From: Epithemia pelagica
Taxonomy: Eukaryota > Bacillariophyta > Bacillariophyceae > Surirellales > Surirellaceae
Direction of reading: 5' to 3'
Assembly: GCA_946965045.2 (NCBI GenBank)
Contig: OX337239.1
Span: forward strand, 2,937,268 to 3,001,267
Length of the DNA stretch: 64,000 bases
Positions 54,894 to 64,000 of the stretch are shown piece after piece. Position 1 is the first letter of the stretch; each line of letters opens with the position of its first letter. The notes under the pieces are model-generated. The model was not told the origin of the DNA and ran no database searches. It saw only the letters and a list, made by a program, of their open reading frames with translations. A program made the translations under genes and the position numbers.

Positions 54894-57823
54894 ATGTCTG
54901 CTCCTGCACCACCTCCTCCGCCAACAACCACTACCTTCCGTCCGACGAAACCCATCATGGGCGATCTGATTCAGACCGATGAAACCAAATGGGCCGTTTG
55001 GACTGGTGGTAAGCCGAATGCCACCTGGACTGGCCTTGATTCGTCCGCTGCCACCCACGACAAGACCCCCTTTCAACGACGCTTCGCCAAGGATGCTTCC
55101 GCCTTTGAAGCCCGATGTGCCGGACTACCGCACCTGTTCAAGAAAGGACATAATCTGAATCAGTTTATGAAAGATATCAAGGAGACACTGGAGATTCGGG
55201 GTATGGACACCATAACTTACCTTGTTGACCCTGCCGATCCGACTGTGATGCGCAACATCATCTCCGAGCACACTCGCTTCACCGCTGAGTATGTTTCTAC
55301 CGTTGCTGCCACCCAGAAGAAGAAGTATGACAGCTACGATGTGCAGAATGACACTGCTGCCATTCAAATGTTTAAGGCCTCTCTGGATTCGCGGCTCGTG
55401 CAACAAGTGAAGAATTGTCTCAAGCCTGACATGTGTTTTCTTGAAGCATGGATGATTTTGATCACGGTTGTCCAAACGGACTCCGTTGATAAGTACGACA
55501 AGCTCAAGCAAGATATCAAGTCACGCACGCCGTTCCTCTACTCTGGACAGAACATCACGACTATGGCCCAGACTACTCGCGAGTCGTGTGATGATTTAGT
55601 TGCAGCCAGTTTCTTCGAGCAGTCGCTTGTCCTTACCATTCTCGAGTCGTTCTTGCTCGCAGATGGAAGTGAGTTCTACAAGCAGTCCCTTCTCCAGCTC
55701 CACTCCAAGGTCCACTCCAAGATTTTGGATATCCGCTACAAGCACCACGATGACCAACAACGTGCTATGGAAGCCGATGGTATCTCCTACGATGATATCT
55801 GCCGTATTGCTGACGATCTCTACGTTACTGATGTAGCTAAAGGACGTTGGTCGCCCGCCGTTTCGAATCGAGACTCCAAGACTCCTGCCCGAGCCTTCTC
55901 CAACTTGTCCACTGTGCAAACTCTTGCTCTCCAGCAGCACATGACAAGCCGTCAATCGAATCGCCCGAAAAAAAGTCCAACTCATTCCAGTCGTCAAGCA
56001 ATCGCTCCTGTTCCTCCGGCAATCAATCCAACCATCGCTCCAACCGATCCCAGAGCGACAACAACAGCCGCAGTTCCAACCGCTCAAGTGGATCGACCAA
56101 CTGGCGTCGTGTCCCACCGACTGACCCCAACGAATCCACACGAGCTGTTGACGGTGTCACGTACTATTGGTGTGGTGTCTGTCGTCGTTGGACCACCAAC
56201 CATACCTCTGAACAGCATTGCAGTGGCATGGGCAAGAACAACAAGAAGCCGCAGCGCCCCAAACCTCAAGCCAACACGTTTTGCACCGATGTATCTGCCT
56301 GGGCCACCCGTTTTCCCTTGTACTCGCCCATCCGAAGCGTCCGCGCCGCAAGTCCACCCGTTGAACCCGACTCCTCTTCCGCTGGTAGCTCTGTCCCAGA
56401 CTCGTTCTGGGACAACTTCAGCAATGACTCCGCTGAAGACGACGACCATGTCAACGCAGATGCCTTGCCCGACCAAGCTTCCAACGATGTCCATGTCTTC
56501 CATGGCAACGACCTTGTTCCTGCATGGGCGATGGACAATGATGATGATTTCGCTGCCGACAATTCGAGCACCGACTTGCTCTCTTTGGATGCTGCTGCTC
56601 CAAAAGCCGACGATGATGCCAACTCCCATGACTCTACCATGTCTTGGACCAATGTTGATGATCCGGTGATGGACTCCAAGCCTTCAGCAACAACCCTCCA
56701 AGCCATGCCTGCTGCCTTCCCTTCTGTTGCCCGTCCCTCCGTTCAATTTGAAGATCCGTCGTCTTCCCCTGACACCTCGAAAGACGACGATGCCAAACTA
56801 TGCGGTGAAGTACCTTCCGCTTCACTCAAGCACGACTGTGACACGTCTGCCGTACACGATTCGGCACAGTCTCCACGTTCCCCCACTTCTGTGCACGAAC
56901 CACCTTTGTCTCAACGTGACAAGGTTCTCTCCAGTGAATTCGTGTACGATGCCTGTACAGCCCTTCTGGAAAATTTGGATCTCACCGGTGACTTAACCGA
57001 CCCCAAGACTCAAGCGCCCGCCTCTCCGGACGAACTTCATGTCATGCTCTCCACAGCTTCCGAGTACTTACTTCATCTCCACACGGCTTGTGTGAAAGAA
57101 CCAGATTCTGCCTTGCGACAGGACCTACTAGACAAGATTCCCCTCCATCAGACACGTTTGAAACAGATTTGGCTATATGTGTTAGATCAAGAAATGACTT
57201 TCGGTTCTCCCTACCAAGACCGTCGTCCCCTTTTGTCTACCACGCACGATGCAGTTTGGCATTTGGCCAACACTCCCCTACCAGTTTTCGATGCTGCGTC
57301 CTCCACTCCTTCTGACGCTCCTGACTCAAAACCACCCCCTGCGGAGCCCCAACCAAGTGACCATGCCGTTGAACTCTCGTCGTCGCCCATGCCTCCGACC
57401 AAGAAGCCACGTACTGATCTACATGCCACTTATCTCTGTTTCCTCAAGCATCCCAAGCTGAAGGTCACTCCCGTCGATTTCTCCGATGCCTTCAACTCTG
57501 TTCCCTTTGATCATGTGCCTGTGCCTCGTACAGTGTCTTTCTGCACTCGTCGTTCCCCAAGTCCTCGTGTCCCTTCCCGTCGTCCTCGTGCTGTTCCATC
57601 CAAGGCCAAGCCCCAGCCGAAGCCGAACAAGAAGAAGAAGAAGAAGTTTCATCGTCGTCGCTTCCATGCACAACGCCCACGACCACCACCAGTGCCTCGC
57701 CCCAAGCCGTTGCCACCCCATCTTCGTTGTCTCCAACGGCCTTATTTGCCTCCGAACTATGTGCCACCCCACCACGTTTCCAAGTCTACCGCGTGGTCCC
57801 TTGGCAAGCGCCTCAAGTTATGA
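54894..57823 (+). CDS. CoDi copia Gag, with frame change at A7
   Basis: ATG 54894. Capsid-like part with AVWTGGKPNATWTGLD and MDTITYLVDPADPT, shared with copia element 1. At a run of seven A (55968-55974) the open frame moves by -1 into a second frame that is open to TGA 57821-57823. After the shift come Ser/Asn/Arg-rich sequence, YYWCGVCRRWTTNHTSEQH (a Cys/His motif also present in element 1), an acidic Ser/Asp region, and a Pro/Lys/Arg-rich basic C-terminus. The product is unusually long (about 975 residues). The shift could be translational slippage or a one-base assembly or mutational indel. Confidence 0.8.
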
Positions 57824-58099
57824 TTGTTGGGTTGCCTTTCTGTTTTATTGTCGTGTGAAGCTCTCGGTTATCCGTGCCTTTCGTTTGTGGCCCGCCTCCT
57901 TTGGCGTCTTGGTTGCCACCTACCGGTTCTGTTTTGTTGGTTCTCGTTGGCCCTGTGTGTGACCTCTCTTTGCCCTAAACTGGAAGCCCGTGCCCAGTCT
58001 TGGTTCTACGGCCCACCAAGTCAAGACCAAACGATCCCCTGGACACCCTTTTGGCGTCTCATTGAACCGACTCTGTTCCCCTCCTCATCTTTTGCCTCA

Positions 58100-61000
58100 C
58101 GAGAGGGAGAGAGGAAGCAGCCAACTGGTCATCCACCATGTTATGGCATCAGCTCCATTCCGGTTGATTGTCAAGACAAATTCGTTCGGAACCCAGACCA
58201 GCCGTCAATTTCGATCACGTATCGATCAAAAGATGAGCTCCCGACAAGACCGTACATCCTCGACCACCCTTTTCGCACATTCACCGAGCAATACGAATAC
58301 CGACAGAGGAAGATGTATGAGTACATCTTGAAGAAACCTGAGCGAGACCGATACCGTTCACCAAATCACCCCGACTCATTGCTGGACTCAGAGCATCTCC
58401 GAATGGCATGCGTGGCAGCAGCGAAAGTGTTCAACGAACTACACAAGCTGTCAAAATGGAACGAAGCACGGCAGAGGAAGTTTCAACCGAACAAGACAAA
58501 CAAGAAAAACAAATGGAACAAGAACAAGAGTAAAAGGAAAGATGAGAACGAACTCAACCTTGGAAGCGCGCGCAAGAGTTAACCTTCGAAGCTCATGGCA
58601 TGTAGTGCAATCAAACACTACAGTGCCGCTCTCAAGATGGCTCTCCAAGCTCCATCCAAGTTTCGTGGTTCCATGACCGACTCGACCATGTTCCCGATTG
58701 TTTGGGACTCGGGTGCAAGCACAGCTGTTTCATTCTGCAAGGAAGACTTTGTTGGACCAATTGAACCACTTGAAGATGAAGAAATGCAATTGAGTGGAGT
58801 CGCACAAGAAGTGAAAGTTGAGGGAACAGGGCATGTCAAGTGGTCTATGATGGACGAAAGTGGTGGATTGCGTACCTTTGTTCTGCCTGCACTCTATGTG
58901 CCATTGTCAACGATCCGTCTGTTGAGCACGACACATCTGCTGCAAACCTATCCAGGTGAATCGATCACTCAAACCAACTCTAGTGTGAGACTGTCAGGCA
59001 TCAAAGACGACCCAAAGCGACGCAGTATCCGAGTCCACATTGACCCAGAAAACAACTTACCTCAGTGTTACGGGTACACGGACAAAGGAATCAAGAAAGC
59101 AACACGAGCAATGGCAAACACCGTCTCGTGTGTTGACGATGCCAATCTGAACCTATCCGCCCCTTCAAAGGAATGGCTCAAGTGGCACTACCGTCTTGGG
59201 CATGTGAGCTTTCGAAAATTGCAAATGTTGTTTCGAAGCGGAGTTTTGGCTGCCACCGAATCTGCCAAACGATTGCACACTGCCATTTGTAAATTGGTCA
59301 CTCCTCCTTTATGCGCTGCGTGCCAATACGGTCGACAGAAGCTACGTTCAAGTCCAGGACAGAAGACGATCAAGATCCAAGACAACGAAGGAGCTTTGAA
59401 ACGAGAGAACTTGTTTGCTGGACAGTGTGTGTCCGCCGACCATTTTGTGAATTCAACCAAGGGTCGTCTGTTTACATCAAAAGGAAAGACAAAAGAAGAC
59501 AAGATGTACTCAGGAGGATGCATTTTTTGTTGATCATGCAAGCGGCTATATCTTTGTCGCGTTTCAGACGCACCTTAACACGCACGAAACGTTGAAAGCC
59601 AAGGACGCCTTCGAGAAGCATTGCAGTGATGTTGGTGTTGTGGTCCAACAGTATCACACCGACAATGGGAGCGCATTCACTTCGGCCAAATACACCGACC
59701 ATCTCAAACAATTTCGGCAAATCACTTTGTATGCCGGAGTTGGAGCGCACCATCACAACGGTGTGGCCGAACGGGCCATCCAGACGATCATGTCGATCAG
59801 TCGGACGATGATGATGCACTCAAGCATCCATTGGGTCGACGTGGCGGATCCGTCGCTGTGGCCCATGGCCGTCCAACATGCCGTCTTCCTCTTCAATCGA
59901 CTTCCCAACACTGACACTGGAATCAGCCCCTTTGACTTGTTCACCAGGACCCGATGGGAGCAACGTCGTTTCCATGATTGTCACGTTTGGGGATCGCCGG
60001 TCTATGTGTTGGACAAGACCAACGCTGACGGAAAGAAGATCCCTCGCTGGAAACCAAGGTCGACTCGTGGAATGTTTGTCGGGTTCAGCAACCAACACGC
60101 CCATTCTTCGCCACTCGTTCTGAACCTTGAGACCGGTGCCATTACTCCCCAGTATCACTTGATCTTTGATGACTGGTTTGCAACCGTCACCGCCACTGAT
60201 TCTTCTGATCGAGCCGCTACCGCCGACGCTGTCCTGACCAAGATCTTTGGCGACTTGTCAAACCATCTACATGCACCAGGATACGAGAGTTGTGATGGCG
60301 ATGACTCCGAGGACTGGTATTCTGTTTCGGATGCAACATCCTTTCACCGTCACTCGCAAAATGTCGAAAAGATCTCTGAAGCCATCGATCACACGTCCCC
60401 AATCGTTCCCCTAACCGTGCCACCTTTACCAGCACGTGCCTCCAGTCCCTTGACACAGTCACACCGGCAACACCTTTTCCGACTGTCACGCTGTCCGTGC
60501 CTACTCCCGTTGCACAGTCTGAGTCTGTTGAGCCTCCTCACGACACGAGTCCGCGCAAGGTGAGCTTCGCTGAGCCACCTGTCTCCGATCTCGTCCCCGT
60601 TTCGTCGGTTCAGAGGGAGAGTGAACCAAGTGTTGATCCAGTTGAGACTCCATCACCCACACCAGCTGTTACCGTGACACCATCGCCCAAGACTCCGCCA
60701 TCTTCTCGTCAGAGGGAGTCTACTCCACCACCAGTACGTCGCTCCGGTCGAGAACGCAAACCTACAACGAGACTCATTGAAACTATGACGGCTGCCTTTC
60801 GCTTCTCCGTTTCACCGTTTCTCAACGCATGGATGGCATCATCTACAGCAAGTTTTGGTACACCACCGTCTCCTACTATGCTTAAGGCTGCTAAAAGTGA
60901 TCCTGACACCTTGTCTTACCAAGAAGCAATGGCAACTGACGAATATTTGGAATGGTGCAAGGCTGCAAACAGGGAAATTGATGAGTTAACCGAAAAGGGA

Positions 61001-62473
61001 ACATGGAATGAAGTCCCTGCAAGCAAAGCAAAGACAAGAATCATTCCTGGCACGTGGGTATTCAAGAGGAAGAGGCACCCTGACGGCACTATGAAAAAGT
61101 ATAAGGCAAGATACTGTGTCAAAGGTGACCTTTAAAAAGGAACATTCGAGACGTACTCACCTGTCGTCTCATGGACCACCATTCGGATTGTTTTGGTTTT
61201 GGCCCTTACCCTCGGTTGGGTAATGGTGTGTGTCGATTTCAGTAATGCCTTCGTGCAGGCCGAGCTCGACGAGCCAATCTGGATCCAAATTCCAAAAGGG
61301 TACCACTCAACGTCATCCGTACCAACATGCCTCCAACTGTTGAAGAGTCTGTATGGTTTGTCCGTGGCCCCTCGGTTGTGGTATCTGAAGTTGAAACAGG
61401 CCTTACTTGATGATGGGTTCCAACAAAGCAACCATGACGAATGCTTGTTTCTGAAGGAAGACATGATTGTGTTCTTGTGGGTTGACGATTGTGGGATCAT
61501 TGCAAAGACCATGCAAATTGTTGACGACTTCATCAAGAGATTGGAAAAGGCAGGGTTTGCCTTGACAAAGGACAGTGACTTCGCCGAGTACCTTGGCATC
61601 AACTTCGCGCACAACAAAGAGGATGGAACCATCAGCATGACGCAACCAGGATTAATCAAGAAAATTGTTGCAGCAACTGGGATGGAGAACTGCAACCCCA
61701 ATCGAACACCAGCAGCACAAGCAGCACTTGGAAGCGACGAAGATGGACCACCCATGGCAGAACAATGGCACTATCGATCCATCGTCGGAATGTTGTTGTA
61801 TCTTTCAAACAACACCCAACCCGACATTGCCTTCGCCGTATCGCAAGTTGCCCGATTCTCCAACAACCCCAAAGCAAGTCATGCAAAAGCTATCAAGTGG
61901 ATTGTCCGTTATCTGGCCTCGACAATGAACCAAGGAACCATCTTCCATCCAACCACCAAGTACCAGCTTGATTGTTACGTCGATGCTGATTTCATGGGGC
62001 TTCATGGACGCGAAAAAGAAGAGAAGCCAATCAGCGCCAAATCTCGAACCGGTTACATCATCAACTTTGGAGGATGTCCGCTGATTTGGAAGTCACAGCT
62101 CCAGTCAGAAACCGCTCTGAACACCTTCCACGCCAAATATGTTGCCTTGTCCCAGTGTATGAGAGAAATCTTGTGGATCTAATGAGTTTTTAAAGAGATC
62201 AACAGCACCTTGAAATTGCCAACCGACACACCAAACATCCACGCAACTGTGTTTGAAGACAACAACAGTGCCTATCTTCTGGCAAACAGTCAAAAGGTGA
62301 GCAACCGATCGCGGAGCCTGAACTGCAAGTTTCATTTCTTCTGGGAGATGATCAACAACAAATCCGCCACTGTGGAAAAATGTGATACAACTGTGATGCG
62401 CGCGGATTATTTGACGAAGGGACTGAACCACGAAGTGTTCGAACGCCTTCGCAAGTTGAATCAAGGTTGGTGA
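58100..62473 (+). pseudogene. CoDi copia Pol (protease, integrase, RT, RNase H), multiply broken
   Basis: In frame with the end of gag. A Lys/Arg-rich leader ends at TAA 58580-58582, then the same frame continues: aspartic protease VWDSGAST (about 58703), pre-integrase zinc motif WHYRLGHVSF...CAAC, and integrase with catalytic Asp in SADHF (about 59438), HTDNG (59661) and Glu in VAERAIQT (59768). Frame changes occur near the six T at 59523-59528 and near 60440. RT starts with TWVFKRKRHPDG and is cut by TAA 61133 in KGDL*KGTFETYSPVV, where family members have Gln. The RT active site is FLWVDDCG (61475-61495). RNase H has YVDADFMG and ends at TAA-TGA 62180-62185; its last segment is 62210-62473. 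Confidence 0.88.
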
Positions 62474-62540
62474 CACGACGTCTGCCCTTCACACCATCCG
62501 TATCTTTCATTGCTACCCCTCTCATTCGATCTAGAGGGAG

Positions 62541-62870
62541 AGTCAGAGTTAACAAGGACGGGAAGATCTCGGAGAGGTCTGACCGCCAACGAACTAACCC
62601 GTGGGAAAACTACCCTCCCATGGATTTCCTAACATAACCATGCGGGAGTCTAATGTTCCTATGATTTAGGTCAAGTCATGGATGAAATGAACCAGACAAG
62701 GAACGAATGAATAGACGACCTTGAAAAAGCAAAGTTCTAGAATAAACAACCTTATAATATCATCAGAACAACTTTGCTAAAGCAACTTGTTCGTCCAACT
62801 TGCTGCAGAGGACTGATCAACTCTGTAGCGAGCCCAGTGGTATTGCCTAGTTTACTTGCGTACTCTGATT
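62541..62870 (+). mobile_element. 3' LTR of young CoDi copia element
   Basis: 330 bp, one difference from the 5' LTR. Preceded by a short purine tract. Confidence 0.95.
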
Positions 62871-62875
62871 GAGCT
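62871..62875 (+). other. Target-site duplication GAGCT, right
   Basis: Same five bases as 54248-54252. Confidence 0.9.
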
Positions 62876-63132
62876 CCTTCGTCATCGACCGTGGCACTTG
62901 TCGAAAAGGAATGCAACGGTTGGGTCCAAATGTGCTCGTTCCAAGAATGATTGCGAGCCATTGTGCTGTTTCTGGCAGTGGACTATCCCCATCCCGCTGT
63001 CACGGAAGGAAGCATTCCGCGCTGGTCGCGGGCAAAAGAAGATGACAAACGCTGTTGTTGTTGGGTACATCTGGAAGCAGACCACTGCTGCCTTAACTTT
63101 GATACTACACTTCGATGCATCATCATTGTCAT
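62871..63132 (-). pseudogene. 5' coding part of TypA-like GTPase with presequence
   Basis: Minus-strand ATG 63132 opens a basic, Ser/Gln/Arg-rich sequence without acidic residues in its first 30 positions (MHRSVVSKLRQQWSASRC), typical of a mitochondrial presequence. TAG at 62983-62985 interrupts it, and the frame continues from ATG 62961 with LHSFSTSATVDDEGA up to the insertion point. The next codons lie at 54247 and below. Start at 62961 is possible if the upstream stop is real. An intron hiding the stop was looked for and not found. The presequence suggests a mitochondrial rather than plastid TypA. Confidence 0.6.
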
Positions 63133-64000
63133 GGCCGCTCTTTGTTATTACTCATCGACAACCACAACCAAACAAATAACAGAAGATGCGTCCAACTCCA
63201 AGTTACGTACGCCGCATGTAGATATCGGTCGGCATTGTCGATTGTCGACCGTTGACGACACGGCAAGCGATTGTTGCGTTTGTTGTTTGGCTTCGTTTGA
63301 AAATAGAATGAATTAGACAGAGATACTAATGCATAGTATAAGCAATACAATGTAGGCTTACCTGTGCTCAACACTCTCCAAAATGGCCTTTGTTTCGTCG
63401 TTTGCTCGTTGATTGATGTGTGCCAACGTGCCAAACAGAGCTGTTTTGGAGCAGCAAGCTATCTAAAGCTGCGCTTCCCCCTCCAGACCCACCACTCCAC
63501 ATCGCTTCTAATACTACTGAAGAATAATAAGAAGCAGTACCAGGGTGTGAGAAAGTGAAATAGACAAATAGCAACGTAAATGGTGCAGCACAAGCAAAAT
63601 GGTAAAAAAACACAGAGCAACGCAGATGAACGACTTCATCTCTACCGCCCCTTCGATTTTTCGCACGAAACTCACACATCGTATCTAATGCATACTTGGT
63701 TCGACACTCACGAAGCTAAGACCTCTATCCGAGTCTTGATCTGATGAACGGCGGCATCAAATGCGGAGCGTCATGGTGAGGTGGTGATTTTATAATTTGT
63801 AACTTTAACCCTAGTGAAAATTAAAACTTGCAGTCCTAGCGATGACCCAGCCCTTACCCCCTTAGGGAGAGACTCCTCCACCCAATGAATACTCGTCCCG
63901 ACGAGTTTGTTGGATCTTACAACGGTCATTACTGTTCATGCTACTGATTTGGGCTGGTTTAACCCTCCGACTAGGTGTCCGCTTCTTAGCCCCCCAGCCG
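63133..64000. other. Right end of window, no firm gene
   Basis: A minus-strand stretch (about 63365-63468) looks like an exon bounded by ...CTTTAG and GTAAGC, encoding a segment with THINQRAND-like polar residues, but I cannot connect it to a gene. The rest is AT-rich and non-coding as far as I can tell. Confidence 0.25.

Larger units (their letters stand above)
54253..62870 (+). mobile_element. Full-length CoDi-type Ty1/copia retrotransposon (8.6 kb)
   Basis: LTR, primer site, gag, pol, polypurine tract (about AGAGGGAG at 62533-62540), LTR, flanked by a 5-bp GAGCT duplication. Near-identical LTRs mean a recent insertion. Pol domain order is protease, integrase, RT, RNase H, which is the copia order. 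Despite its youth, coding is broken: a frame change at A7 (55968-55974) in gag, stops at 58580 (TAA), 61133 (TAA) and 62180 (TAA-TGA), and frame changes near 59525 and 60440. As assembled it could move only with helper proteins. Confidence 0.95.

Noticed and set aside
55968-55974. Programmed -1 frameshift signal in gag
   Set aside because: The A7 run does not form a full canonical slippery heptamer in the zero frame, and other homopolymers in the window also show frame changes; kept only as a possibility.
1-64000. CRISPR arrays, rRNA or tR­NA genes
   Set aside because: None seen by eye; tandem repeats present have the wrong unit and spacer structure for CRISPR.

Overview
The window looks like nuclear DNA of a diatom, probably a repeat-rich raphid pennate. 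The reasons are Ty1/copia retrotransposons of the CoDi type, piggyBac-like genes with 60-80 bp GT-AG introns, and several transposase-like families I associate with diatom genomes. I saw no bacterial-style operons, rRNA, tRNA or CRISPR array. Most of the 64 kb is mobile-element sequence in various states of decay, with a few host-like genes between.

Layout. 1-1137 (-): 5' part of a SET-domain gene running off the left edge. 1576-4873 (+): piggyBac-like transposase with two clear introns. 5049-5585 (-): unknown gene (family A), with a broken relative at 51427-51921 (+). 6088-6601 (+): small acidic-tailed protein with a likely 64-nt intron. 6759-7335: 193-bp tandem repeat. 8427-10082 (+): type II membrane protein, probably Golgi and glycan-related.

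10.9-29.5 kb is an unusual block of mostly undescribed genes: a DUF6729-like zinc protein (-) broken by a 22-bp duplication and a 22-C tract; a divergent pair of a coiled-coil gene (-) and a transposase-like gene (+); three copies of a cysteine-rich family (18.1-21.4 kb); and a 7.9 kb run of minus-strand coding segments that includes a RING finger, Arg-rich and Lys-rich disordered regions and Cys/Trp-rich domains. Several of these frames are cut by a single stop, with the same frame open on both sides.

30-37 kb lies between 240-bp inverted repeats. It holds a truncated Ty3/gypsy element with a 163-bp triplication, two unknown genes, and a dispersed 18-bp motif in both orientations. 37.1-43.9 kb is a tail-to-tail junction of two copia elements (+ gag, - gag-pol) with a 433-bp tandem duplication at the join and a 413-bp hairpin insertion in the minus gag. 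44.5-53 kb holds an ankyrin-like pseudogene, a two-gene pogo-like DDE transposon and a SUMO-interacting-motif protein; a possible pair of inverted termini frames it.

54253-62870 is a complete, very young CoDi copia element: 330-bp LTRs with one difference and a GAGCT target duplication. It lies inside the N-terminal coding region of a TypA/BipA-type GTPase gene (-) with a mitochondrial-looking presequence. Host gene and element both carry further breaks.
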